DNA of 64,000 nt from Aliiglaciecola sp041538045 (GCF_041538045.1 NZ_JBGOSE010000003.1:62001-126000); one strand, 5' to 3'; positions 8,770 through 18,865 are shown, counted from the stretch's first letter. The notes: generated by a model not told the origin, from the letters alone. Made by a program: numbers and translations.

Positions 8770-9828
8770 TCATAAGTCTTCCTCAAGTATAGAAAGCTCA
8801 GCATCACTGTCTATTCGGCGTCCGCCTTTCGTTAATAATTGCAATTCAGATTTAACTGAAGTGGGTCGTGGAATTTTCTCAGTAATTTTCACTGCTATAT
8901 TGTCCCGAGAACGACCTAGTTTGGCTCTAAATGTAGGTAGGTCTTCAATTAAAACCGTAATTGTTTCAGGCATTTCAATGGGAATAATATCCCCAGCTTC
9001 AAAATTCATTAATCGTTGTAAGGAGATATCCACATCTAACATATGGGTTGAAACCGCCACTGTAACATCGAGAATTTCATCCCGAAGTGCTTTACTCCAG
9101 CGCAGATCCGTATCTTCCTTATCGCTTTGCACACCTGCATCTAGGAGCTCCCTAATGGGCTCTAACATGGAGTACGGCAAAGAAACGTGGAAATCACCAC
9201 CACCGCCATCTAATTCGATATGGAAAGAACTAATGACCACCACTTCAGTTGGACTGACTATATTGGCCATTGCTGGGTTCACTTCTGAGTCTAAATACTC
9301 AAAAGAAACATCCATAACCGGAGCCCAAGCTTCTTTATAATCCTCAAATATCAACTTTAGTAACATTTGGGTTATACGGCGCTCTGTAGGGGTAAATTCG
9401 CGACCTTCAATTTTTGCATGATAACGACCATCACCACCAAAAAAGTTATCCACTAAAATGAAAACAAGACGTGCTTCCATAGTAATTAAACCAGTGCCTT
9501 TGAGTGGTCTGAAACGCACCATGTTTAAACTGGTAGGGACAAACAACGTATGAATGTATTCGCCAAACTTAATCATTTGAATACCGTTGATAGACACTTC
9601 TGCAGAACGACGCATCATATTAAACAAGCTCACCCGCATGTGCCTTGCAAATCGCTCATTAACAATTTCCAACGTGGGCATCCGACCACGCACAATGCGG
9701 TCTTGTGAAGAAAAGTCATACTCGATCATCGAACCATCGGTTTCGAGATCTTCGGTATCCTCTTCTTCAACATCATCAACGCCGTGAAGTAGCGCGTCAA
9801 TTTCGTCTTGTGATAATAAATCGCTCAA
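8770..9828 (-). CDS. fliM: Flagellar motor switch protein FliM
   Basis: A 352-residue protein beginning SDLLSQDEIDALLHGV, the conserved CheY-binding N-terminal peptide, followed by the CheC-like middle domain (RFARHMRVSLFNMMRRSAEV) and the C-terminal SpoA domain. The start codon is TTG; it is supported because the protein begins exactly where other FliM proteins do and no in-frame ATG exists nearby. FliM receives phospho-CheY and sets rotation direction in the C-ring. Confidence 0.97.
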   Translation of the reverse strand: MSDLLSQDEIDALLHGVDDVEEEDTEDLETDGSMIEYDFSSQDRIVRGRMPTLEIVNERFARHMRVSLFNMMRRSAEVSINGIQMIKFGEYIHTLFVPTSLNMVRFRPLKGTGLITMEARLVFILVDNFFGGDGRYHAKIEGREFTPTERRITQMLLKLIFEDYKEAWAPVMDVSFEYLDSEVNPAMANIVSPTEVVVISSFHIELDGGGGDFHVSLPYSMLEPIRELLDAGVQSDKEDTDLRWSKALRDEILDVTVAVSTHMLDVDISLQRLMNFEAGDIIPIEMPETITVLIEDLPTFRAKLGRSRDNIAVKITEKIPRPTSVKSELQLLTKGGRRIDSDAELSILEEDL

Positions 9829-9859
9829 AGTTTTGCTCGCTTAAATCAACATTTACCGA

Positions 9860-10381
9860 TTATTGCATTACAAAGCCAGTGAAAAGTACTTGCTCTACCA
9901 CTTCACTGCCGACTGTTTCATTTAATACTTTTTGTACTTCTCTGCCCGCTTGGTCTCTTAACGCTACCTTGCCAGCTTCAGTGACTAAATCATCTGCGTT
10001 TGAACTACTGAAAACCTTTAATAAGGTGCCTTCAATGAGCGGCACATGCATTTTTGCCATCTCTTCGTTGTCTGTTCCACGCACCATTAATTGCACTTTT
10101 ATTTGTGCTAGACGGTCTTTCCCTTGTCCTGGAACGTTAAAAACAAACGGACGCGGCATTGCCACATACAAAGCAGTCCCTTTATTCGCAGAAGACATTG
10201 CAGCCCCATCATCTGACGCACCTTGTGACATTTCAGAGTCTGCAGTCATGTCAGGCTCATCTGAACTACCCATTAAAAAATATGCTGCGGCACCGCCACC
10301 GATTAAGATTACGGCTACGATGATTATGATAATCATCTTACCTTTGCCGCCCTCTTCCATTTGTAATTCTTCTTCTGCCAT
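9860..10381 (-). CDS. fliL: Flagellar basal body protein FliL
   Basis: A 173-residue single-pass membrane protein: short cytoplasmic lead (MAEEELQMEEGGKGK), a helix at about residues 15-36 (MIIIIIVAVILIGGGAAAYF) and a periplasmic domain with the family segments LYVAMPRPFVFNVP and KVQLMVRG and a C-terminal GFVMQ. FliL supports stator function around the motor. It lies between fliK and fliM, as in other polar systems. Confidence 0.95.
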   Translation of the reverse strand: MAEEELQMEEGGKGKMIIIIIVAVILIGGGAAAYFLMGSSDEPDMTADSEMSQGASDDGAAMSSANKGTALYVAMPRPFVFNVPGQGKDRLAQIKVQLMVRGTDNEEMAKMHVPLIEGTLLKVFSSSNADDLVTEAGKVALRDQAGREVQKVLNETVGSEVVEQVLFTGFVMQ

Positions 10382-10473
10382 CGTCTTCTCAGTTATGTTT
10401 AGTGTGACTATTTGTGCATTGTAACAATAAATTGCGCTAACTAAACGATTCTAATCGCTCAATAACACTTCTA

Positions 10474-12762
10474 TTACACAAAATAGTCTATTCCGCCTAA
10501 TCTGCCATTAGAAATTCGCTGTTCAATAATCTGGGACTCTTCTGCCGGCATATTTTCGTCGCCCTGATTAGTGCCCACATATTCTGAATCTTGTTCACTG
10601 TTGCTACTACTTTCTTGCTGCACTGAAGACTGTCCAAGTTCAATACCTTGTTGTTCAAGGAGCTCTTTAAGTCTAGGCGTAGCTTGATCTAGCACATCTC
10701 TAGCTTGCTGTGATTGCACCACAATATTTACACTAGCTGTATCACCGGACATATTTAAGCGTACTTTCATTGCGCCCAAATCTGGCGGATCTAAACGGAT
10801 CTCAGCTTGTAAATTGTTTTGATTCGCCATCCAACGGACCTTTTCCGTTAATTGCTGCAAACCTTCATTGCGGGTAATATTCACCGCCTTATCAAATTGA
10901 GCTATTTGCTGACCTTGTTTAGTCTGCAAATGTTGCGCCTGATTTACGTTTTCTTTAACTAAATTTCTTTCAGATACAAAGTTATGCTGTAACTGTTCTA
11001 TTTTAGCGTTTAATTGACTAGTTAATTCTAAGCTTTGATTAAAACGTGTCACCGACTGATCTAACACTTCTGGCACTATTGGTACTAAATTGACTTTATT
11101 AGCCGCATCGTTAACCAATGCCGATAAGTCGATTGCAGGCTGATGCCCTTGCTTCATTTGTGCTTTTACTTCTTCAATTCCACTTTTCAACGCACTCACA
11201 AAGTCAGTTTTAAGATTTGTTTGGGAAGTATCAACTTGAGTAGTCGCTGATTTTAGATCTAGACGTTGGGCAAGGTTTGTCAATGCAGCATCGAGTTTTT
11301 CAGCTGGTAAATCAAGTAAAGCGGCAAGCTGCTTGTCTATCTGCTTGCTTGATAATTTTGTCTGTTGTGCCGTATTCGAGGCAATTTCTGCGGTTTGCGA
11401 GTTTAGTATTGTTTTGCCATCTTGTTGTAGTTCACTATTAACCGCTCCCTTTGGAGTGCTATCACTAGCATTAGCACTAGTATTAGCGACATGCAACATA
11501 CTCAGCAGTAACTGCATATCTTCAATCACTGTATCTTGAGCTTCAACGTCTTCTAACGACATCATATTATTTGACATCGCTACAGCACCTGACTCTATGC
11601 TCAATGTTTCCCTTAGTTTATCCATAACCTTAGGATCAAGTTGTTCTAACAATTCGCCAATACGAGTAAGCAATTCATCGGCAGATTCTGCATCACCATT
11701 GGCACTGGTTTGTTCGGATGCATTAAGAGCACTTTGTAATTCAGTGACTAAGGTGGTTAAAGTATCTAGGGTGACGCTAGTTTCTTGCTCCACCGTAAGA
11801 CTGCCGGCTTCCTCACTCACTTGGTCATTTATTTTTTGTTTATTCAGCTCGGCCTGTGGCTGATTTTGCGCAACATTTAACATCACCTCTGGATTATCAG
11901 CATCTATTTCAGGATCGACAATCAAGGTCTCTGCGGCAGCATCGGCACCTATCAATTCACTATTTTCTTTTTGCGAGAGTAAATCAAGCAAGGTTAAATC
12001 TGAATCCAAATCACCATCCACATCAGTTTGCTGATCTAGTATTTCATTGGCTATGTCTGTTTCACTATCAGCACTTTTATTCAATGTCGGTTCAACATTA
12101 TCGGACGCTTTGGCGATACTTTTTTCTAACAAAGATAACCAATCAATCAACTTATCTTCGTCTACCGCTGCGTCTTCGGAAATTACCCCATCAAGTTGTT
12201 CGTGATTCTGGTTAATACTGTTAAGTGCACCTGCAACTAAGGTTTCATCCGCTATAGTAGTATTGTCTTGCAGTTGTTCAGCTTGCTCGTTAGAGATAAT
12301 GGTGTCTTGCTCTGCTGCTCGCTCATCGCTGCTCTGCAATTTTGCCGTTTGCTCTTTTGTATCCGGTTTTGAAGTAATGTCTTTGCCGTTGCCTGTTAGC
12401 GGTTGATTAACATCTTGTTGGTCAGAAGCTAGACTGTCTTTATCACTCGATGGGTAAGCAACATCATCAGAGGTTTCATTAGGTGTCTGAGCTGAAGATT
12501 TTTGCTCTACAGGTTTAGCGTATTCTCGCGAATTATCTTTGCTCTTTTCTGTTAGCTCTGACTGTCGGCTCTGTTCAGCGGCGTTGGTATTTTCTTGAGC
12601 AATATAATTTTTACGAGGTTCATCAGGTTGGCCATACACCTTATCTGCTTGCTTTAAATACGAGCGAAACTCTAGCTGTTGACTAATATTGTTGCCAGAA
12701 TAATCATTCACCTTAGTCATCAAGGCGGCAATTTCTGATTTAGTGGTGGCAATATCTTGCAT
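10474..12762 (-). CDS. fliK: Hook-length control protein FliK
   Basis: A 762-residue acidic, Gln/Ser/Asp-rich protein. The long N-terminal and central part is low-complexity, as expected for the molecular ruler; the C-terminal 130 residues hold the conserved hook-length domain (LQAEIRLDPPDLGAMKVRL and VNIVVQSQQARDVLDQ). I prefer the ATG at 12762 because GGGA lies 7 bases upstream. A GTG at 12876, 4 bases after fliJ, would give 800 residues, but that 114-base stretch contains an inverted repeat (TTCCAACA / TGTTGGAA) and looks like a spacer. FliK measures the hook and triggers FlhB switching. Confidence 0.92.
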   Translation of the reverse strand: MQDIATTKSEIAALMTKVNDYSGNNISQQLEFRSYLKQADKVYGQPDEPRKNYIAQENTNAAEQSRQSELTEKSKDNSREYAKPVEQKSSAQTPNETSDDVAYPSSDKDSLASDQQDVNQPLTGNGKDITSKPDTKEQTAKLQSSDERAAEQDTIISNEQAEQLQDNTTIADETLVAGALNSINQNHEQLDGVISEDAAVDEDKLIDWLSLLEKSIAKASDNVEPTLNKSADSETDIANEILDQQTDVDGDLDSDLTLLDLLSQKENSELIGADAAAETLIVDPEIDADNPEVMLNVAQNQPQAELNKQKINDQVSEEAGSLTVEQETSVTLDTLTTLVTELQSALNASEQTSANGDAESADELLTRIGELLEQLDPKVMDKLRETLSIESGAVAMSNNMMSLEDVEAQDTVIEDMQLLLSMLHVANTSANASDSTPKGAVNSELQQDGKTILNSQTAEIASNTAQQTKLSSKQIDKQLAALLDLPAEKLDAALTNLAQRLDLKSATTQVDTSQTNLKTDFVSALKSGIEEVKAQMKQGHQPAIDLSALVNDAANKVNLVPIVPEVLDQSVTRFNQSLELTSQLNAKIEQLQHNFVSERNLVKENVNQAQHLQTKQGQQIAQFDKAVNITRNEGLQQLTEKVRWMANQNNLQAEIRLDPPDLGAMKVRLNMSGDTASVNIVVQSQQARDVLDQATPRLKELLEQQGIELGQSSVQQESSSNSEQDSEYVGTNQGDENMPAEESQIIEQRISNGRLGGIDYFV

Positions 12763-12879
12763 CTTTAATTCCCGTTTCAGCATTGATTTATGGCTTAAAT
12801 CAATCATCTTAGCTGGATACAGCAAAGAGTGTTCCAACACTGCAATTTTGCTGTTGGAAAAGGGCTTAAGAAACACACT

Positions 12880-13317
12880 TTATTGGTTGCGGATAAAACG
12901 TTGGGTGGAAAGTTCGTCCATAAATAACTGTTCAAGTTTATTATTCCTCACTTCTCGTGCCTGTCGCTTTTTATCTAACAACATTTCCACAGCTTTGCGT
13001 TTGCGCTGTTGGGCTAGCCAAAGGTCTCTTCGTTGCTCAGCAACTAAAACTGCCTGATTATGTACTTGCATTTGTTGCTGACAAGCTTTGTCTAACTTGC
13101 CGATAAATGAGTGTAACTTGTTAAATTTATCGATATTGAGTATGCCTGCACTTTTCATTTGCGTCTGACGTAAATAGTCCAAGCGGTAACCTTCCAAACT
13201 AGTCAACTTCTGCTTGTTCAACTCAGCATGCTGTTGTGCCAATTGAAAATCCTGGGCAAGACGATCTTCTTTGTCTTTTTCCCATCTGGCGACTAATTCT
13301 AACTGACGTTCTGCCAT
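12880..13317 (-). CDS. fliJ: Flagellar export chaperone FliJ
   Basis: A 145-residue highly charged, entirely helical coiled-coil protein (ELVARWEKDKEDRLAQDF, with heptad-like leucines and glutamines to the end). FliJ sits in the centre of the FliI hexamer and escorts empty chaperones. Its ATG overlaps the fliI stop codon by one base (TAATG), and position between fliI and fliK confirms the call despite low sequence conservation. Confidence 0.93.
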   Translation of the reverse strand: MAERQLELVARWEKDKEDRLAQDFQLAQQHAELNKQKLTSLEGYRLDYLRQTQMKSAGILNIDKFNKLHSFIGKLDKACQQQMQVHNQAVLVAEQRRDLWLAQQRKRKAVEMLLDKKRQAREVRNNKLEQLFMDELSTQRFIRNQ

Positions 13318-14651
13318 TAACCGTTACCTAAGCCCTTAGTTAAAGACAACATGGCTTCCATACATTCATCATAAGGTAAGATTTGTTTCATGCTTTGTTG
13401 CAAAAAGGTGTTGATGACAGGTTCAGCAGCGATGGCTAAATCCATTCTAGGATCGCTTCCTTTGGTATAGGCACCGATATTAATTAAGTCTTTGTTCTGT
13501 TGATAATTGGAATACACTTGCTTAATCCGACGACTGGCCATTAGGTGTTCTTCACTGACTACCATGGGCATAACACGACTAATTGAAGACTCAATATCGA
13601 TGGCTGGATAGTGCCCGGATTCAGCTAAATTTCTAGAAAGTACAATATGCCCATCGAGAATCGCCCGTGCTGAATCAGCGATAGGATCTTGTAAATCATC
13701 CCCTTCGGTTAGTACCGTATAAAACGCAGTAATAGAACCTTGCCCCTCTTTACCGTTTCCGGCTCTTTCCACCAAAGCTGGCAGTCTGGCAAACACCGAG
13801 GGGGGATAGCCTTTGGTGGCGGGCGGTTCACCCACGGCTAAAGCAATTTCACGTTGCGCCATTGCATACCGTGTTAACGAATCAATTAGCAATAGTACGT
13901 TTAACCCTTTATCTTGAAAATATTCAGCTATTGCCACTGCGGTTTCACAGCCTTTGAGGCGCATAAGGGGGGATGTATCTGCTGGTGAGGCCACCACTAC
14001 CGACTTTTGCCGTTCTTGATCGCCCAAAATATCTTGAATAAATTCTTTTACTTCTCGGCCACGTTCTCCCACCAAGCCAACCACTACTACATCTGCTGAG
14101 GTGCCGCGGGTCATCATACCTAACAGCACACTTTTTCCCACGCCACTGCCTGCAAACAAGCCCATACGCTGACCTTCACCCACGGTGATCATCGAGTTAA
14201 TGGCTCTAACGCCCACATCTAAGGGATTCGAAATAGGTTTTCGAGATAATGGATTGATAGGTGGTTTACTTAGAGAAACGCGTTTTTCCGCTTTGATTGC
14301 TCCCAAACCGTCTAGGGGTTGGCCATTGCCGTCTACAACTCGTCCTAACAAAGACATACCGACAGGTAACCCTGGCTCACGGGAAAGAGGTTCCACTCGA
14401 GAACCTGGAACAATCCCTTTTACCGCTTCAGTGGGCATTAAATAGGTAATATTTTCGGCGAACCCAACGACTTCTGCTTCGATCTGTCCATCTACCGTTT
14501 GTACTAAACACTGGCTCCCCACAGGCATTTGACAGCCCACGGCTTCTAAGGTGAGGCCAATACCTCGAACTAGCTTTCCTGAAGCAACAATATGTGCCTC
14601 AGGGACTTGGCTTTGTAATGATTTAATTCGCTCGAGTAGTTTTTCCGACAT
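13317..14651 (-). CDS. fliI: Flagellum-specific export ATPase FliI
   Basis: A 444-residue F1-beta-like ATPase with Walker A GLFAGSGVGKSVLLGMM near residue 165, the GLVGERGREVKEFI segment, Walker B VLLLIDSLTRYAMAQREI and the signature PPATKGYPPSVFARLP. It powers or primes export of flagellar subunits at the membrane. Ends 1 base into fliJ; begins 3 bases after fliH. Confidence 0.98.
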   Translation of the reverse strand: MSEKLLERIKSLQSQVPEAHIVASGKLVRGIGLTLEAVGCQMPVGSQCLVQTVDGQIEAEVVGFAENITYLMPTEAVKGIVPGSRVEPLSREPGLPVGMSLLGRVVDGNGQPLDGLGAIKAEKRVSLSKPPINPLSRKPISNPLDVGVRAINSMITVGEGQRMGLFAGSGVGKSVLLGMMTRGTSADVVVVGLVGERGREVKEFIQDILGDQERQKSVVVASPADTSPLMRLKGCETAVAIAEYFQDKGLNVLLLIDSLTRYAMAQREIALAVGEPPATKGYPPSVFARLPALVERAGNGKEGQGSITAFYTVLTEGDDLQDPIADSARAILDGHIVLSRNLAESGHYPAIDIESSISRVMPMVVSEEHLMASRRIKQVYSNYQQNKDLINIGAYTKGSDPRMDLAIAAEPVINTFLQQSMKQILPYDECMEAMLSLTKGLGNG

Positions 14652-14654
14652 CTT

Positions 14655-15464
14655 TTAGGACTCACTTTCGATATCACTTAGGCCTTGTTCACGCAAAAAC
14701 TTATTGAGTACGTCTTTAACTCTTCGCTCAACAGAGGTGTCAACGGCATTTGTTTGTGTGCTGATATCGCATCCACCTCTAGACATATTTGGGTTTTCCA
14801 CAAATACCCAAGCATTTTTTTCAATTTGTTCAGCCGTAAAACGCTCTTTAACCAATTCAATATCCTCAGGGTGCATATGTATTTGATATTGAGACTCGTG
14901 GACGGGAAGTGTTTTTAAACCTTCATTTAACGCATTAAATAGAATTTCTGGGTTAGTTTGTATTTCGGTTCGAATTACCGATTTTGCTAAAGAAACGGCC
15001 AATTTAACTAATTCAGACTGTAACTCTTCTTCTACTAAAGATACGGGCTGATGTAACTGTTCCATAAGTGTCTGCCAAGCCTCAATATGCGACTCAACTT
15101 GTTCTTTTCCCTGAGCTAAACCTTCTTCTAACCCTTGTGTTTGCCCTTGCTCTTTACCTTCTTCTAAACCTAGCTCTTTACCATCTGCATAACCGGCTTC
15201 ATGACCTTCTTTCTTGCCTTGTTCAAAACCTTCTTTGTAAGCAGACTCGCGTATTTGCTCAATTTCTTCGGCAGTAGGCGGCAAAACCTTTTCGTCAACC
15301 TCTGGTGGTTCATACTTCCAGGTGCGCTTTCGATCAAAAACATTGGTTTTGGTGTCGGTATTTTCAAATGTTTCTTCTAAGATCGGCAATTCCCAAGCAG
15401 CGATATCATCGTCACTTAGGGTATGTTCATCAGTATCTTTTGCAGTCACATTTTTGTCCGTCAC
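14655..15464 (-). CDS. fliH: Flagellar assembly protein FliH
   Basis: A 269-residue regulator of the FliI ATPase. An acidic N-terminus is followed by a striking glycine-repeat helix around residues 80-125 (EGFEQGKKEGHEAGYADG and EGKEQGQTQGLEEGLAQG), the GxxxG repeat typical of FliH, and a conserved C-terminal domain (SLAKSVIRTEI, WVFVENPNMSRGGCDI). The start codon is GTG; a second in-frame GTG follows six codons later in a near repeat of the same sequence, so the start is uncertain by 6 residues. Confidence 0.96.
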   Translation of the reverse strand: MTDKNVTAKDTDEHTLSDDDIAAWELPILEETFENTDTKTNVFDRKRTWKYEPPEVDEKVLPPTAEEIEQIRESAYKEGFEQGKKEGHEAGYADGKELGLEEGKEQGQTQGLEEGLAQGKEQVESHIEAWQTLMEQLHQPVSLVEEELQSELVKLAVSLAKSVIRTEIQTNPEILFNALNEGLKTLPVHESQYQIHMHPEDIELVKERFTAEQIEKNAWVFVENPNMSRGGCDISTQTNAVDTSVERRVKDVLNKFLREQGLSDIESES

Positions 15465-15506
15465 ATTTTTATCCGTTTCATTAAAGCTAGCTAATTGAGA
15501 GTGGCT

Positions 15507-16544
15507 TTATAAGAACTCTTCGCCACCGCCGCCGCCAAGCATAATTTCGCCAGAATCAGCCAGTCTTCTAGCCACCGATAAAATTTCTTTTTGCGCAGTT
15601 TCGACTTCACTGATGCGAACCGGACCTAGGGCTTCTAAGTCATCAATTAACATTTCAGCGGCACGTTTAGACATGTTTTTGGTAATTTTGTTTTTCAGTT
15701 CATCATCAGCGCCTTTGATTGCTTTGAGTAATGAATCCTGTTGCACTTCACGCAGTATTGCTTGAATTGCACGATCATCCACATCCGCCAGGTTGTCAAA
15801 GACAAACATTAAGTCTTGGATCTGCTGACTCATTTCCTCGTCTTGTTCGCGTATCGCATCCATCAACTGGCCTTCGATATTGGTATCAAGATAATTCATG
15901 ATATCCGCCGCTGACTTCAAGCCGCCCATTTTCGCTGCTTGTGTGCCCGCTTGACCGGCAAATTGTTTCTCCATAATTTCATTTAGTTCTTGCAAGGCAG
16001 CAGGCTGCACTTCTTCAAGATTAGCCACACGCATCATCAAGTCTAAACGCACTTTTTCAGGGAATTGTGCCAGTATTTCTGCCGATTGCTCAGCATCCAA
16101 ATAGGACATGACTATGGTCTGAATTTGCGGGTGTTCGTTTCGAATGATACTGGCAACTTGTTTAGAATCCATCCATTTGAGGGAGTCGAGACCTTTAGCT
16201 CCGCTTCCCATTAGTATTTGGTCAATCAAGTTGGCCGCTTTATCTTCACCTAATGCTGCGGTTAAAGCGCGTTTCACGAAATCTTGGCTTTGGAAACCAA
16301 TGGTACTGTAATTCTGTATTTCTTCGATAAAGTGTTTATGCACAGCGGTAATTTTAGGCTGGGTCATATCATCGATTTGCGCCATGGCTTGCCCTAAACG
16401 TTGTACTTGTTTGGGCTCTAAATGCTTAAGAATTTGCGCAGCATCCTCTTCTGATAAACTCAAAAGTAAAATAGCGGCTTTATCTACACCTTCTAATTTT
16501 CCAACGTCATAGCCGCTGGATTCTGGTAATTCTTCTTCAGGCAT
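15507..16544 (-). CDS. fliG: Flagellar motor switch protein FliG
   Basis: A 345-residue protein with the three armadillo-like domains of FliG. Recognised segments are KAAILLLSLSEEDAAQILKH, NEHPQIQTIVMSYLDAEQSA with EHPQ typical of the middle domain, and the C-terminal DLMFVFDNLADVDDRAIQAI that carries torque-generating charged residues. The protein ends EEFL. FliG links the MS ring to the C ring and contacts the stator. It follows fliF by 8 bases. Confidence 0.98.
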   Translation of the reverse strand: MPEEELPESSGYDVGKLEGVDKAAILLLSLSEEDAAQILKHLEPKQVQRLGQAMAQIDDMTQPKITAVHKHFIEEIQNYSTIGFQSQDFVKRALTAALGEDKAANLIDQILMGSGAKGLDSLKWMDSKQVASIIRNEHPQIQTIVMSYLDAEQSAEILAQFPEKVRLDLMMRVANLEEVQPAALQELNEIMEKQFAGQAGTQAAKMGGLKSAADIMNYLDTNIEGQLMDAIREQDEEMSQQIQDLMFVFDNLADVDDRAIQAILREVQQDSLLKAIKGADDELKNKITKNMSKRAAEMLIDDLEALGPVRISEVETAQKEILSVARRLADSGEIMLGGGGGEEFL

Positions 16545-16552
16545 GTCTATTC

Positions 16553-18256
16553 CTACTCATCTTGCATTAACCAGCCTTTGACTACCTGAGCTGATAATTC
16601 AGGTTCATTGGCGACTAGAGCGCGAACCGCTTTTAATACATCTTCATCTTTGTGTAAATCAGGTAGCATCAAAGAACCATCAGCCGCAAAACCAACTTGT
16701 CCTTCATCAAACTCTTGAGACAACATACTAATAGTTTCATCTCCTAAGTCCAAAGCGCTATCAACATCAAAGTCGTCGCTTTCAGTGGTATCTTGAGGAT
16801 TAATTAGTCGACTCAACATAGGTTTAACTAAAGCAAATATTAGTACGATAATAATAAGGGCACCAGCCGCTACTTTTACCGTTTGCGCAAACCATTCTTC
16901 TTTATAATAAGGGACTTCAACAGGTACAAAATCATTGTCACGACTAAATGGAATACTTACCACCTCTAAGGAGTCTCCTCGGGTGACATCAAACCCTATC
17001 CCACCTTGCAGTAAACGACGAATATTAAGCAGCTCTTGTTGCTCCCTTGGTGACGAGGACTGTGTGCCATCTTCCGCCACTTGGTTAACATAATCGACAG
17101 CAACAGACACGCTCAATCGTTTAATAAAGCCAGTCTGCTGTTTAGTATGACTAATTGTAGTATCTAATTCGTAATTGCGGGTTTCTTCTTTTGAATTTCT
17201 ACCGGGTAAGGTTGTTTGTGAGTTACTACCAGTGGCATTTTCCGGGATGTTAGAGTCTAATGGAGGTTGATTGGTTAGGGCACCTGGAATACCAGCAATT
17301 GCGCCACCGACACTATTTTCCTCCACCAGCATCTCACTGCGTATAGCCGGCAAATCTGGGTTGTAACGGCGCTGGGTTTGTTCAACAGCGGTAAAGTCCA
17401 TTGTTACATCCGCTTGTGCGGTGTAATTACCGAGTCCTAAAACCGGTATTAAGATAGAATCAATCTTTTCTAAGTACGCATTTTCCCGTTGTTTTTCTAA
17501 TTCATATTCTTTTCTAGAACGAGCTGAAGCTGCATCTTGAGAGCCTGAATTAAGTAAACGACCATTGCTATCTGTTACTGTAACTCGACTTGGTTCCATG
17601 CCTTGCACCGCTGAACCGACGATATCAATAATGGCATCCACTTCTTCATTGGACAAACTAGAGCCACGCCCAGAGGTAACAACGACAGTGGCACTGGCTT
17701 TCTTCTCTCTTCGTGCAAAAACATTTTCGACCGGTAAAGCAAGGAGTACTTTAGCCCGTTTAACGCCATTTATTTCTTCAATGGTACGCGCAATTTGTTG
17801 TTCCCTAGCATGCTTTAAACGCTCTTTTTCAACTCGCTGAGAAACCCCAAACCCCATATCTTGCATGATAATTTCAGCACCGGTGTTTTCAGAGGAAGAA
17901 GAAAGACCTTGGCGAGTCATATTTAATTTGATCGCTTTATAGTCGCTTTCCAATACTTTGACAACGTTACCTTCAAGTATGTAGTCGGGGTAATTCTGAT
18001 CAAGGTAATCGAGGGTTTCAATAAGTTCTTGGGTTTCCATTTTCCCCAAAGGACGGTAAGTAGGTTCTTGTGCCCAAATCACGATAAAAATCGCAATAGC
18101 GATACAGATCACTAGCGCAATCACTATGGTCACTTGACGCATAATGTCTACATTGCCTAATGCGTCCATAAAACCAGATTTATGCTCTAGTTCTGTGGAA
18201 TCTGAATAATTGTCATTGTCACTAAGTGCAAGCTCAGTGCTAGTTGCCTCGGCCAC
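16553..18256 (-). CDS. fliF: Flagellar MS-ring protein FliF
   Basis: A 567-residue membrane protein with helices at about residues 36-57 (VTIVIALVICIAIAIFIVIW) and 445-467 (VAAGALIIIVLIFALVKPML) bracketing a large periplasmic part. The conserved segment ARTIEEINGVKRAKVLLALP lies around residue 160. The C-terminal acidic tail (HKDEDVLKAVRALVANEPE) binds FliG. The start is GTG at 18256, after an AGGATAAC ribosome binding site. Confidence 0.98.
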   Translation of the reverse strand: MAEATSTELALSDNDNYSDSTELEHKSGFMDALGNVDIMRQVTIVIALVICIAIAIFIVIWAQEPTYRPLGKMETQELIETLDYLDQNYPDYILEGNVVKVLESDYKAIKLNMTRQGLSSSSENTGAEIIMQDMGFGVSQRVEKERLKHAREQQIARTIEEINGVKRAKVLLALPVENVFARREKKASATVVVTSGRGSSLSNEEVDAIIDIVGSAVQGMEPSRVTVTDSNGRLLNSGSQDAASARSRKEYELEKQRENAYLEKIDSILIPVLGLGNYTAQADVTMDFTAVEQTQRRYNPDLPAIRSEMLVEENSVGGAIAGIPGALTNQPPLDSNIPENATGSNSQTTLPGRNSKEETRNYELDTTISHTKQQTGFIKRLSVSVAVDYVNQVAEDGTQSSSPREQQELLNIRRLLQGGIGFDVTRGDSLEVVSIPFSRDNDFVPVEVPYYKEEWFAQTVKVAAGALIIIVLIFALVKPMLSRLINPQDTTESDDFDVDSALDLGDETISMLSQEFDEGQVGFAADGSLMLPDLHKDEDVLKAVRALVANEPELSAQVVKGWLMQDE

Positions 18257-18275
18257 GAGTTATCCTCTTGCTAAG

Positions 18276-18596
18276 TTAAACGGGCATGTTCATGATTTGT
18301 TTATATGCTTCTAGCACTTTGTTGCGTACCTGCACGGTAGCTTCAAAAGCAATGCCTGACTTCTCTTTGGTCAACATCACATCAGCAAGGCTCATATTGG
18401 GATCACCCATCTCAAATGCGATTTGTTTGTTTTTTGCATCGAGCTGCATATCGTTCACAGTGTTTATGGCCTGACCTAACATTTCGGCAAAGTTGTGTGA
18501 AGAAGGATTGGTGCCAGGAAGCTGCGCAACGTCCATTTGTGCGTTGGACGCCATTGCCTGCATTTCTTGATATAAAGATTGTGCTTTGATTTCCAT
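18276..18596 (-). CDS. fliE: Flagellar hook-basal body protein FliE
   Basis: A 106-residue rod adaptor joining the MS ring to the rod. Recognised by SHNFAEMLGQAINTVNDMQ, KQIAFEMGDPNMSLADVM and the C-terminal RNKVLEAYKQIMNMPV. It is the first gene of the long fliE-to-flhB operon, about 90 bases downstream of a sigma-54 promoter. Confidence 0.97.
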   Translation of the reverse strand: MEIKAQSLYQEMQAMASNAQMDVAQLPGTNPSSHNFAEMLGQAINTVNDMQLDAKNKQIAFEMGDPNMSLADVMLTKEKSGIAFEATVQVRNKVLEAYKQIMNMPV

Positions 18597-18684
18597 GTGT
18601 CGCTCCGGTGGTCAAATCAATAGGCTTTGCGAATGTCAAAAAAAATGGCAAAGCATGAATTCTTTTACAGCTATAGCTTGACTA
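18597..18684 (-). other. 5' untranslated region of the fliE operon
   Basis: About 85 bases between the sigma-54 promoter and fliE. The fliE start has a good GGAGCGACAC ribosome binding site. No other coding feature is visible. Confidence 0.6.
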
Positions 18685-18702
18685 AGCAAACTCAATGCCA
18701 AC
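18685..18702 (-). promoter_or_regulatory. Sigma-54 promoter of the fliE operon
   Basis: On the minus strand TTGGCATTGAGTTTGCT carries the invariant GG and GC exactly 10 bases apart, with TGGCA and TTTGC close to consensus. It lies upstream of fliE and downstream of the flrBC genes, matching the class III sigma-54 control by FlrC known for polar flagella. Confidence 0.88.
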
Positions 18703-18865
18703 CTTTTATATCTATAAATATCAATAAGTTATGGTGTTTGTCATTTTATTGACGGAGTGCCGTTTCCCCACGACTTAAGCCTGACTAAGCTGAGTAATGC
18801 TTTGAGATTTACCGGAGTAGGTTAACAGGAGGGTTTGAAGAGGTATGAACTCATCAAAAAAACTA
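18703..18865. other. Non-coding stretch upstream of the fliE promoter
   Basis: No gene is visible here. By analogy with other polar flagellar systems this segment, upstream of the sigma-54 promoter, could hold FlrC enhancer sites; I cannot identify them by eye. Confidence 0.3.

Noticed and set aside
8567..10424. Long plus-strand open frames opposite fliN, fliM and fliL.
   Set aside because: They are antisense shadows of well-recognised genes with serine-rich, low-information translations.
12763..12876. N-terminal extension of FliK from the GTG at 12876.
   Set aside because: The extension is not like FliK, contains an inverted repeat, and the ATG at 12762 has a good ribosome binding site; the longer form cannot be excluded.
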